Shown piece after piece: positions 12,617 through 23,507 of a DNA stretch of 64,000 bases. The stretch's first letter is position 1. Each line of letters begins with the position of its first letter. The translations under genes were made by a program, and so were the position numbers. The notes beneath the pieces are model-generated. The model saw nothing but the letters and a program-made list of their open reading frames with translations. It did no database searches and had not been told where the DNA came from. The stretch lies in contig NC_066315.1 in NCBI RefSeq assembly GCF_022539315.1, forward strand, positions 98,933,990 to 98,997,989, read 5' to 3'. Origin of the DNA: Serinus canaria. Its lineage: Eukaryota; Chordata; Aves; Passeriformes; Fringillidae.

Positions 12617-12794
12617 CCCTAACCCTAGCCATAACCCTAACCCTAACACCAGGCAGAAAAAGCAGCCTTGGTCTAGGTCTGCTTCCATGGAAATAGCTGA
12701 GGAGGCAGCCAGCTTCTGGCACTTTTCTGTCCTCATTGGCATGCCCTATTCAGCTGCAGTCTGCCTGGAGCTCTGGGCTTTGTGGTTTAGAAAA
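12617..12794 (+). repeat. Representative short satellite unit (178 bp)
   Basis: This unit starts at the first CCCTAA of its core and ends just before the next core. Its neighbour at 12795-12972 is also 178 bp and nearly identical. The core has five CCCTAA-type steps interrupted by GCCATAA and ends in AACACCAGG. Because 178 is not a multiple of 3, a reading frame that crosses the unit continues in a different frame in the next one, which argues against the array encoding a repeat protein. Confidence 0.93.
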
Positions 12795-13699
12795 CCCTAA
12801 CCCTAGCCATAACCCTAACCCTAACATCAGGCAGAAAAAGCAGCCTTGGTCTAGGTCTGCTTCCATGGAATTAGCTGAGGAGGCAGCCAGCTTCTGGCAC
12901 TTTTCTGTCCTCCTTGGCATGCCCTATTCAGCTGCAGTCTGCCTGGAGCTCTGGGCTTTGTGGTTTAGAAAACCCTAACCCTAGCCATAACCCTAACCCT
13001 AACACCAGGCAGAAAAAGCAGCGTTAGGCTAGGACTGGTTCCATGGAAGTAGCTGTGAAGGCAGCCAGCTTCTGGCAATTTTCTATCCTCCTTGGCATGC
13101 CCTCTGCAGCTGCACTGTGCCTTGAGCTCTGGGCTTTGTGGTTTAGAAAACCCTAACCCTAGGCATAACCCTAACCCTAACCACCAGGCAGCAAAAGCAG
13201 CCTTAGGCTAGGGCTGGTTCCATGGAAGTAGCTGTGGAGGCAGCCAGCTTCTGGTACTTTTCTGTCCTCCTTGGCATGCCCTATTCAGCTGCAGTGTGCC
13301 TGGAGCTCTGGACTTCGTTGTTTTGAAAACCCTAACCCTAGGCTTAACCCTAACCCTAACACCAGGCAGAAAAGCAGCCTTAGGCTAGGTCTGGTTCCAT
13401 GGAAGTAGCTGTGGAGGCAGCCAGCTTCTGGCACTTTTCTGTCCTCCTTGGCATGCCCTATTCAGCTGAAGTCTGCCTGGAGCTCTGGGCTTTGTGGTTT
13501 AGAAAACCCTAACCCTCGCCGTAACCCTAAGCCTAACACCAGGCAGGAAAAGCAGCCTTAAGCTAGGTCTGCTTCCATGGAACTACCGGAGGAGGCAGCC
13601 AGCTTCTGGTACTTTTCTGTCCTCCTTGGCATGCCCTATTCAGCTGAAGTCTGCCTGGAGCTTTGGGCTTTGTGGTTTACAAAACCCTAACCCTAGCCA

Positions 13700-15905
13700 T
13701 AACCCTACACTAACACCAGGCAGCAAAAGCAGCCTTAGGCTAGGTCTGGTTCCATGGAACTAGCTGAGGAGGCAGCCAGCTTCTGGCACTTTTCTATCCT
13801 CCTTGGCATGCCCTATTCAGCTGCAGTGTGCCTGGAGCTCTGGACTTCGTGGTTTACAAAACCCTAACCCTAGCCATAACCCTAACCCGAACACCAGGCA
13901 GCAAAAGCAGACTTAGGCTAGGTCTGCTTCCATGGAAATAGCTGAGGAGGCAGCCAGCTTCTGGCACTTTTCTGTCCTCCTTGGCATGCCCTATTCAGCT
14001 GAAGTCTGCCTGGAGCTCTGGGCTTTGTGGTTTACAAAACCCTAACCCTCGCCGTAACCCTAACCCTAACACCAGGCAGCAAAAGCAGCCTTAGGCTTGG
14101 TCTGCTTCCATGGAATTAGCTGAGGAGGCAGCCAGTTTGGGAAAATTTTCTATCCTCCTTGGCATGCCCTCTGCAGCTGCAGTGTGGCTGGAGCACTGGG
14201 CTTTGTGGTTAAGAAAACCCTAACCCTAGCCATAACCCTAACCCTAACACCAGGCAGCAAAAGCAGCCTTAGGCTAGGTCTGCTTCCATGGAACTAGCTG
14301 AGGAGGAAGCCAGCTTCTGGCACTTTTCTGTCCTTCTTGGCATGCCCTATTCAGCTGCAGTGTGCCTGGAGCTCTGGGCTTTCTGGTTTAGAAAACCCTA
14401 ACCCTAGCCATAACCCTAACCCTAACCCTAGGCGCAACCCTAACCCTAGGAAGCAAAAGTAGCCTTAGGCTAGGGCTGGTTCCATGGAAGTAGCTGTGGA
14501 GGCAGCCAGCTTCTGGCACTTTTCTCTACTCCTTGGCATTCCCGATTCAGCTGCAGTCTGCCTGGAACTCTGGACTTCGTTCTTTTGAAAACCCTAACCC
14601 TAGGCGTAACCCTAACCCTAACACCAGGCAGGAAAAGCAGCCTTAAGCTACGTCTGCTTCCATGGAACTACTGGAGGAGGCAGGCAGGTTCTGGTACTTT
14701 TCTGTCCTCCTTGGCATGTCTTATTTAGCTGCAGTGTACCTGGAGCTCTGGACTTCGTTATTTTGAAAACCCTAACCCTAGGCTTAACCCTAATCCTAAC
14801 ACCAGGCAGAAAAAGCAGCCTTAGGCTCGGTCTGCTTCCATGAAAATAGCTGAGGAGGCAGCCAGCATCTGCCACTTTTCTGTCCTCCTTGGCTACCCCT
14901 ATTCAGCTGCAGTGTGGCTGGAGCTCTGGGTATTGTGGTTTAGAAAACCCTAACCCTAGGCGTAACCCTATTCCTAACACCAGGCAGAATGAGCAGCATT
15001 AGGCTAGGTCTGGTTCCATGGAAGTAGCTGAGGAGGCAGCCAGCTTGGGGCAATTTTCCATCCTCCTTGGCATGCCCTATTCAGCTGCAGTGTGCCTGGA
15101 GCTCTGGGCTTTGTGGTTTAGAAAACCCTAACCCTAGCCATAACCCTAACCCTAACACCAGGCAGCAAAAGCAGCCTTAGGCTAGGGCTGGTTCCATGGA
15201 ACTAGCTGTGGAGGCAGCCAGCTTGGAGTACTTTTCTGTACTCCTTCGCATACCCTATTCAGCTGCAGTGTGCCTGGAGCTCTGGAATTTGTGGTTTACA
15301 AAACCCTAACCCTAGCCATAACCCTAACCCTGACACCAGGCAGCAAAAGCAGCCTTAGGCTAGGTCTGCTTCCATGGAACTAGCTGAGGAGGCAGCCAGC
15401 TTCTGGCACTTTTCTGTCCTCCTTGGCATGCCCTATTCAGCTGCAGGGTGCCTGGAGCTCTGGGCTTTGTGGTTTAGAAAACCCTAACCCTAGCCATAGC
15501 CCTAACCCTAACCCTAGGCGCAACCCTAACCCTAGGGTGCAAAAGCAGCCTTAGGGTAGGGCTGGTTCCATGGAAGTAGCTGTGGAGGCAGCCAGCTTCT
15601 GGCACTTTTCTCTCCTTCTTGGCATGCCCGATTCAGCTGCAGTGTGCCTGGAGCTCTGGGCTTTGTGGTTGAGAAAACCCTAACCCTAGCCATAACCCTA
15701 ACACTAACACCACGCAGGAAAAGCAGCCTTAAGCTAGGTCTGCTTCCATGGAAGTACCTGAGGAGGCAGCCAGCTTCTGGTACTTTTCTGTCCTCCTTGG
15801 CATGTCTTATTTAGCTGCAGTGTACCTGGAGCTCTGGACTTCGTTATTTTGAAAACCCTAACCCTAGGCTTAACCCTAACCCTAACACCAGGCAGAAAAA
15901 GCAGC
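13700..15905 (+). repeat. Higher-order block, copy 2 of the 8.36 kb-offset duplication
   Basis: This is the partner of 5340-7540. It carries the same ordered series of variant units, with scattered single-base differences, for example CAGCTGCAG here (near 14355) against TCTGCTCCAG at 5985. After about 15905 it departs from its partner, with TTCCAAGGAAG replacing the usual TTCCATGGAAG and an unusual CTTCGCGAGTCCGATTGAGC variant that is seen again one unit pair later (near 16345). Confidence 0.72.
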
Positions 15906-18015
15906 TTTAGGCTAGGGCTTGTTCCAAGGAAGTAGCTGTGGAGGCAGCCAGCTTCTGCCACTTTTCTGTCCTCCTTCGCGAGTCCGATTGAGCTGCAGTG
16001 TGCCTGGAGCTCTGGGCTTTGTGGTTTAGAAAACCCTAACCCTAGCATAACCCTAACCCTAACCCTAGGGGCAACCCTAACCCTAGGCAGCAAAAGCAGC
16101 CTTAGGCTAGGGCTGGTTCCATGGAAGTAGCTGTGGAGGCAGCCAGCTTCTGGTACTTTTCTGTCCTCCTTGGCATGCCCTATTCAGCTGCAGTGTACCT
16201 GGAGCTCTGGACTTCGTTTTTTGAAAACCCTAACCCTAGCTTAACCCTAACCCTAACACTAGCCAGAAAAAGCAGCCTTAGGCTAGGTCTGCTTCCAAGG
16301 AAGTAGCTCTGGAGGCAGCCAGCTTCTGCCACTTTTCTGTCCTCCTTCGCGAGTCCGATTGAGCTGCAGTGTGCCTGGAGCTCTGGGCATTGTGGTTTAG
16401 AAAACCCTAACCCTAGGCGTCACCCTAACACCAGGCAGAAAAAGCAGCATTAGGCTAGGGATGGTTCCATGGAATTAGCTGAGGAGGCAGCAACCTTGGA
16501 GCACTTTTCTGTCCTCCTTCGAATACCCTATTCAGCTGCAGTGTGCCTGGAGCTCTGGGCATTGTGGTCTACAAAACCCTAACCCTAGCCATAACCCTAA
16601 CCCTAACACCAGGCAGAAAAAGCAGACTTAGGCTAAGTCTTCTTCCATGGTAATAGCTGAGGAGGCAGCCAGCTTGGGGCAATTTTCTATCCTCCTTGGC
16701 ATGCCCTCTGCAGCTGCACTGTGCCTTGAGCTCTGGGCTTTGTGGTTTAGAAAACCCTAACCCTAGCCATAACCCTAACCCTAACACCAGGCAGCAAAAG
16801 CAGCATTAGGCTAGGTCTGGTTCCATGGAATTAGCAGACGAGGCAGCCAGCTTGGGGAAATTTTCTATCCTCCTTGGCATGCCCTCTGCAGCTGCACTGT
16901 GCCTTGAGCTCTGGGCTTTGTGGTTTAGAAAACCCTAACCCTAGGCGTAACCCTAACCCTAACCCTAGGCGCAACCCTAACCCAGGAGCAAAAGCAGCCT
17001 TAGGCTAGGGCTGGTTCCATGGAAGTAGCTGTGGAGGCAGCCAGCTTCTGGAACTTTTCTCTACTCCTTGGCATGCCCTATTCAGCTGCAGTGTGCCTGG
17101 TGCTCTGGACTTCGTTCTTTTGAAAACCCTAACCCTAGCCATAACCCTAACCCTAACACCAGGCAGCAAAAGCAGCCTTAGGCTAGGTCTGCTTCCATGG
17201 AACTAGCTGAGGAGGCAGCCAGCTTCTGGTACTTTTCTGTCCTCCTTGGCATGTCCTATTCAGCTGCAGTGTGCCTGGAGCTCTGGGACTTCGTTATTTT
17301 GAAAACCCTAACCCTAGGCTTAACCCTAACCCTAACACCAGGCAGAAAAGCAGCCTTAGGCTCGGTCTGCTTCCATGGAAATAGCTGAGGAGGCAGCCAG
17401 CTTCTGGCACTTTTCTTTCCTCCTTGGCATGCCCTATTCAGCTGCAGTGTGCCTGGAGCTCTGAACTTTGTGGTTTAGAAAACACTAACCCTAGGCCTAA
17501 CCCTAACCCTAACACCAGGAAGAAAAGGCAGCCTTAGTCTAGGTCTGGTTCCATGGAAGTAGCTGTGGAGGCAGCCAGCTTGGGGCATTTTTCTGTCCTC
17601 CTTGGCATGCCCTATTCAGCTCCAGTGTGCCTGGAGCTCTGGGCTTTGTGGTTTAGAAAACCCTAACCCTAGCCATAACCCTAACCCTAACACCAGGCAG
17701 CAAAAGCAGCCTTAGGCTAGGGCTGGTTCCATGGAACTAGCTGTGGAGGCAGCCAGCTTGGGTACTTTTCTGTCCTCCTTGGCATGCCCTATTCAGCTGC
17801 AGTGTGCCTGGAGCTCTGGACTTTGTGGTTTAGAAAACCCTAACCCTAGCCATAACCCTAACCCTAACACCAGGCAGCAAAAGCAGCCTTAGGCTAGGTC
17901 TGCTTCCATGGAACTAGCTGAGGAGGCAGCCAGCTTCTGGCACTTTTCTGTCCTCCTTGGCATGCCCTATTCAGCTCCAGTGTGCCTGGAGCTCTGGGCA
18001 TTGTGGTTTAGAAAA

Positions 18016-18210
18016 CCCTAACCCTAGCCATAACCCTAACCCTAACCCTAGGCGCAACCCTAACCCTAGGTGCAAAAGCAGCCTTAGGCTAGGGCTGGTT
18101 CCATGGAAGTAGCTGTGGAGGCAGCCAGCTTCTGGCACTTTTCTCTCCTTCTTGGCATGCCCGATTCAGCTGCAGTGTGCCTGGAGCTCTGGGCTTTGTG
18201 GTTGAGAAAA
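18016..18210 (+). repeat. Representative long satellite unit (195 bp)
   Basis: Core starts at 18016 and 18211 define a 195 bp unit. It differs from the 178 bp form by extra telomeric sequence: after the usual core it adds CCCTAGGCGCAACCCTAACC before the GCAAAAGCAGC segment, where the short form has ACACCAGGCA. Other long units have cores near 2796, 3870, 6040, 7120, 9860, 10600, 11145, 14400, 15480, 18565, 19120, 20035 and 20765. They are interspersed singly among short units. Confidence 0.85.
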
Positions 18211-20744
18211 CCCTAACCCTAGCCATAACCCTAACCCTAACACCACGCAGGAAAAGCAGCCTTAGCTAGGTCTGCTTCCATGGAAGTACCTGAGGAGGCA
18301 GCCAGCTTCTGGTACTTTTCTGTCCTCCTTGGCATGTCCTATTCAGCTGCAGTGTACCTGGAGCTCTGGACTTCGTTTTTTGAAAACCCTAACCCTAGGC
18401 TTAACCCTAACCCTAACACCAGGCAGAAAAGCAGCTTTAGACTACGGCTGGTTCCATGGAAGTAGCTGTGGAGGCAGCCAGCTTCTGCCACTTTTCTGTC
18501 CTCCTTGGCATGCCCTATTCAGCTGCAGTGTGCCTGGAGCTCTGGGCTTTGTGGTTTAGAAAACCCTAACCCTAGGCATACCCTAACCCTAACCCTAGGC
18601 GTAACCCTAACCCTAGGCAGCAAAAGCAGCCTTAGGCTAGGGCTGGTTCCATGGAAGTAGCGGCGGAGGCAGCCTGCTTCTGGCGCTTTTCTGTCCTCCT
18701 TGGCATGCCCGATTCAGCTGCAGTGTGCCTGGAACTCTGGACTTCGTTCTTTTGAAAACCCTAACCCTAGGCTTAACCCTAACCCTAACACCAGGCAGAA
18801 AAGCAGCCTTAGGCTAGGTCTGGTTCCATGGAAGTAGCTGTGGAGGCAGCCAGCTTCTGGTACTTTTCTGTCCTCCTTGGCATGCCCTATTCAGCTGCAG
18901 TGTGCCTGGAGCTCTGGACATTGTGGTTTAGAAAACCCTAACCCTAGGCTTAACCCTAACCCTAACACCAGGCAGCAAAAGCAGCCTTAGGCTAGGTCTG
19001 GTTCCATGGAACTAGCTGTGGAGGCAGCCAGCTTCTGGCACTTTTCTGTCCTCCTTGGCATGCCCTATTCAGCTGCAGTGTGCCTGGAGCTCTGGGCTTT
19101 GTGGTTTAGAAAACCCTAACCCTAGCCATACCCTAACCCTAACCCTAGGCGCAACCCTAACCCTAGGCAGCAAAAGCAGCCTTAGGCTAGGGCTGGTTCC
19201 ATGGAAGAAGCTGTGAAGGCAGCCAGCTTCTGGCACTTTTCTCTACTCCTTGGCATGCCCTATTCAGCTGCAGTCTGCCTGGAGCTCTGGGCGTTGTGGT
19301 TTAGAAAACCCTAACCCTAGCCATAACCCTAACCCTAACACCAGGCAGAAAAGCAGCCTTAGGCTAGGTCTGCTTCCATGGAAGTAGCTGAGGAGGCAGC
19401 CAGCTTCTGGTACTTTTCTGTCCTCCTTGGCATGCCCTATTCAGCTGCAGTGTACCTGGAGCTCTGGACTTCGTTATTTTGAAAACCCTAACCCTAGGCT
19501 TAACCCTAACCCTAACACCAGGCAGAAAAAGCAGCTTAGGCTACGGCTGGTTCCATGGAAGTAGCTGTGGAGGCAGCCAGCTTCTGCCACTTTTCTGTCC
19601 TCCTTGGCATGCCCTATTCAGCTGCAGTCTGCCTGGAGCTCTGGGCATTGTGGTTTAGAAAACCCTAACCCTAGCCATAAGCCTAACCCTAACCCTAGGC
19701 GCAACCCTAACTCTAGGCAGCAAAAGCAGCCTTAGGCTAGGGCTGGTTCCATGGAAGTAGCTGTGGAGGCAGCCAGCTTCTGCCACTTTTCTATCCTCCT
19801 TGGCATGCCCTATTCAGCTGCAGTGTGCCTGGAGTTCTGGACTTCGTTCTTTTGAAAACCCTAACCCTAGGCTTAACCCTAACCCTAACACCAGGCAGCA
19901 AAAGCAGACTTAGGCTAGATCTGCTTCCATGGAACTAGCTGAGGAGGCAGCCAGCTTCTGGCACTTTTCTGTCCTCCTTGGCATGCCCTATTCTGCTCCA
20001 GTGTGCCTGGAGCTCTGGGCTTTCTGGTTTAGAAAACCCTAACCCTAGCCATAACCCTAACCCTAACCCTAGGCGCAACCCTAACCCTAGGCAGCAAAAG
20101 CAGACTTAGGCTAGGTCTGCTTCCATGAAAGTAGCTGTGGAGGCAGCCAGCTTCTGGCACTTTTCTGTCCTCCTTGGCATGCCCGATCCAGCTGCAATGT
20201 GCCTGGAACGCTGGACTTCGTTCTTTTGAAAACCCTAACCCTAGGCGTAACCCTAACCCTAACACCAGGCAGCAAAAGCAGCCTTAAGCTAGGTCTGCTT
20301 CCATGGAACTACCTGAGGAGGCAGCCAGCTTCTGGTACTTTTCTGTACTCCTTGGCATGTCTTATTTAGCTGCAGTGTACCTGGAGCTCTGGACTTCGTT
20401 ATTTTGAAAACCCTAACCCTAGGCTTAACCCTAATCCTAACACCAGGCAGAAAAAGCAGCCTTAGGCTCGGTCTGCTTCCATGAAAATAGCTGAGGAGGC
20501 AGCCAGCTTCTGCCACTTTTCTGTCCTCCTTGGCTACCCCTATTCAGCTGCAGTGTGGCTGGAGCTCTGGGTATTGTGGTTTAGAAAACCCTAACCCTAG
20601 GCGTAACCCTATTCCTAACACCAGGCAGAATGAGCAGCATTAGGCTAGGTCTGGTTCCATGGAACTAGCTGAGGAGGCAGCCAGCTTGGGGCAATTTTCC
20701 ATCCTCCTTGGCATGCCCTATTCAGCTGCAGTGTGCCTGGAGCT

Positions 20745-22024
20745 CTGGGCTTTGTGGTTTAGAAAACCCTAACCCTAGGCATAACCCTAACCCTAACCCT
20801 AGGCGCAACCCTAACCCTAGGCAGCAAAAGCAGCCTTAGGCTAGGGCTGGTTCCATGGAAGTAGCTGTGGAGGCAGCCAGCTTCTGGCACTTTTCTCTCC
20901 TCCTTGGCATGCCCTATTCAGCTGCAGTGTGCCTGGAGCTCTGGACTTCGTTCTTTTGAAAACCCTAACCCTAGGCTTAACCCTAACCCTAACACCAGGC
21001 AGAAAAAGCAGCCTTAGGCTAGGGCTGGTTCAATGGAAGTAGCTGTGCAGCAGCCAGCTTCTGGTACTTTTCTGTCCTCCTTGGCATGCCCGATTCAGCT
21101 GCACTGTGCCTGGAGCTCTGGGCATTGTGGTTTAGAAAACCCTAACCCTAGCCATAACCCTAACCCTAACACCAGGCAGCAAAAGCAGCCTTAGGCTAGG
21201 GCTGGTTCCATGGAACTAGCTGTGGAGGCAGCCAGCTTGGAGTACTTTTCTGTACTCCTTCGCATACCCTATTCAGCTGCAGTGTGCCTGGAGCTCTGGA
21301 ATTTGTGGTTTACAAAACCCTAACCCTAGCCATAACCCTAACCCTGACACCAGGCAGCAAAAGCAGCCTTAGGCTAGGTCTGCTTCCATGGAACTAGCTG
21401 AGGAGGCAGCCAGCTTCTGGCACTTTTCTGTCCTCCTTGGCATGCCCTATTCAGCTGCAGTGTGCCTGGAGCTCTGGGCTTTGTGGTTTAGAAAACCCTA
21501 ACCCTAGCCATAGCCCTAACCCTAACCCTAGGCGCAACCCTAACCCTAGGTGCAAAAGCAGCCTTAGGGTAGGGCTGGTTCCATGGAAGTAGCTGTGGAG
21601 GCAGCCAGCTTCTGGCACTTTTCTCTCCTTCTTGGCATGCCCGATTCAGCTGCAGTGTGCCTGGAGCTCTGGGCTTTGTGGTTGAGAAAACCCTAACCCT
21701 AGCCATAACCCTAACACTAACACCACGCAGGAAAAGCAGCCTTAAGCTAGGTCTGCTTCCATGGAAGTACCTGAGGAGGCAGCCAGCTTCTGGTACTTTT
21801 CTGTCGTCCTTGGCATGTCTTATTTAGCTGCAGTGTACCTGGAGCTCTGGACTTCGTTATTTTGAAAACCCTAACCCTAGGCTTAACCCTAACCCTAACA
21901 CCAGGCAGAAAAAGCAGCTTTAGACTAGGGCTGGTTCCATGGAAGTAGCTGTGGAGGCAGCCAGCTTCTGCCACTTTTCTGTCCTCCTTGGCATGTCCTA
22001 TTCAGCTGCAGTGTGCCTGGAGCT
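20745..22024 (+). repeat. Near-identical block, copy 2 of the 10.9 kb-offset duplication
   Basis: Partner of 9840-11118, with the same rare variants in the same order. A G was lost where the partner has CTAGGGTGC (here CTAGGTGC at 21546). Just beyond it the array becomes irregular, so this block sits at the inner edge of the well-kept part of the array. Confidence 0.75.
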
Positions 22025-23507
22025 CTGGACTTTGTTCTTTAGGAAACCCTAACCCTAGGCTTAACCCTAACCCTAACACCAGGCAGAAAAAGCAGCTTTA
22101 GACTAGGTCTGGTTCCATGGAAGTAGCTGTGGAGGCAGCCAGCTTCTGGCACTTTTCTGTCCTCCTTGGCATGCCCTATTCAGCTGCAGTCTGCCTGGAG
22201 CTCTGGACTTTGTTCTTTAGGAAAACCTAACCCTAGGCGTAACCCTAACCCTAACACCAGGCAGAAAAAGCAGCCATTAGACTAGGGCTGCTTCCATGGA
22301 AGTAGCTGTGGAGGCAGCCAGCTTGGGGAATTTTCTGTCCTCCTTGGCATGCCCTCTGCAGCTGCAGTGTGCCTGGAGCTCTGGAATTTTTGGATTACAG
22401 AACCCTAAACCTAGGCTCAACAGTAACCCGAGGCAGCAAAAGCAGCCTTAGGCTAGGGCTGGTTCCATGGAAGTAGCTGTGGAGGCAGCCAGCTTCTGGC
22501 ACTTTTCTGTCCTCCTTGGCATGCCCTATTCAGCTGCAGTCTGCCTGGAGCTCTGTTCTTTAGAAAACCCTAACCCTAGGCTTAACCCTAACCCTAACAC
22601 CAGGCAGCAAAAGAAGCCTTAGGCTAGGACTGGTTCCATGGAAGTAGCTGTGGAGGCAGCCATCTTCTGGCACTTTTCTCTCCTTCTTGGCTTGCCCTAT
22701 TCAGCTGCAGTGTGCCTGGAGCTCTGGACTTTGTTCTGCAGAAAACCCTAACCCTAGGCGTAACCCTAACCCTAACACCAGGCACAAAAAATCAGCGTTA
22801 GCTTAGGTCTGGTTCCATGGAAGTAGCTGTGCAGCAGCCAGCTTCTGGCACTTTTGTGTCCCCCTTGGCATGCCCTCTGCAGCTGCAGTGTGCCTGGAGC
22901 TCTGGACTTTGTGGTTTAGAAAACCCTAACCCTAGCCATAACCCTAACCCTAACACCAGGCAGAAAAAGCAGCCTTAGGCTAGGTCTGCTTCCATGGAAG
23001 TAGCTCTGGAGGCAGCCAGATTCTGGCGCTTTTCTGTCCTCCTTGGCATGCCCTATTCAGCTACAGTGTGCCTGGAGCTCTGGAATTTGTGGTTTACAAA
23101 ACCGTAACCCTAGGCAAAACCCTAACCCTAACACCCGTCTGCAAAAGCAGCATTAGGCTAGGTGATGTTCCATGGAACTAGCTGTGCAGACAGCCAGCTT
23201 CTGGAACTTTTCTGTCCTCCTTGGCATGCCCTATTCAGCTGCAGTGTGCCTGCAGCTTGGAATTTGTTCTTTAGAAAACCCTAACCCTAGGCGTAACCCT
23301 AACCCTAACACCAGGCAGCAAAAGCAGCCTTAGGCTAGGGCTGGTTCCATGGAACTAGCTGTGGAGGTGGGCACCTTGTGGCACTTTTGTGTCCTCTTTG
23401 GCATGCCCTATTCAGCTGCAGTGTGCCTGGAGCTCTGGGCTTTGTGGTTTACAAAACCATAACTTTGGGCAGCTAAATCAGCCTTGGTCTATGGCTTCTT
23501 TTGATGC
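22025..23507 (+). repeat. Decayed inner edge of the satellite array
   Basis: The last eight or so units are more divergent than the interior. Examples are the GGATTACAGAACCCTAAACC junction (22392), a core reduced to GGCTCAACAGTAACCCGAGG (22413), GGCACAAAAAATCAGCG (22780), ACACCCGTCTGCAAAAGC (23131) and GAGGTGGGCACCTTGTGG (23365). Several units share the rare TTGTTCTTTAG junction (22033, 22212, 23263). The final recognisable remnant is TTTGGGCAGCTAAATCAGCC, which corresponds to CCTAGGCAGCAAAAGCAGCC of intact units; likeness ends near 23507. Greater divergence at the edge of a tandem array is what reduced unequal exchange would give. Confidence 0.8.

Larger units (their letters stand above)
1..23507 (+). 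repeat. Subtelomere-type satellite array with embedded CCCTAA telomeric cores
   Basis: About 130 head-to-tail units fill this stretch with no other sequence between them. Successive cores begin at 12617, 12795 and 12973, giving a period of exactly 178 bp there; the average over the first 4 kb is about 180 bp. Each unit runs: telomeric core (four or more CCCTAA-type hexamers, usually broken by GCCATAA or GGCTTAA), CACCAGGCAGCAAAAGCAGC, a TTAGGCTAGG stretch, the palindrome TTCCATGGAA, AGCTGAGGAGGCAGCC, a pyrimidine-rich TTTTCTGTCCTCCTT, GGCATGCC, CAGCTGCAG, GGAGCTCTGG, then GTGGTTTAGAAAA or CTTCGTTATTTTGAAAA leading into the next core. All units share one orientation. CCCTAA on the + strand fits a telomere to the left, but the window opens inside the array, so a terminal telomere is not seen. 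An interstitial or pericentromeric telomere-containing satellite is the alternative. I do not recognise a named family. Confidence 0.95.

Noticed and set aside
1..23460. Many open frames of 60-134 codons in the satellite, both strands
   Set aside because: They recur with the repeat unit, shift frame each 178 bp and overlap on both strands. They are products of the tandem sequence, not genes, although their dipeptide runs are noted as a finding.
1..23507. CRISPR array, because of regular spacing
   Set aside because: The whole unit repeats with no unique spacers, the unit is far too long and the context is vertebrate.
1..23507. True terminal telomere
   Set aside because: No uninterrupted run of CCCTAA longer than a few hexamers exists in the window; the hexamers are always embedded in satellite units.
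1..23507. CENP-B-box-type centromeric motif in the satellite
   Set aside because: No unit contains the TTCG...A..CGGG pattern; the occasional TTCG at CTTCGTT junctions lacks the rest.
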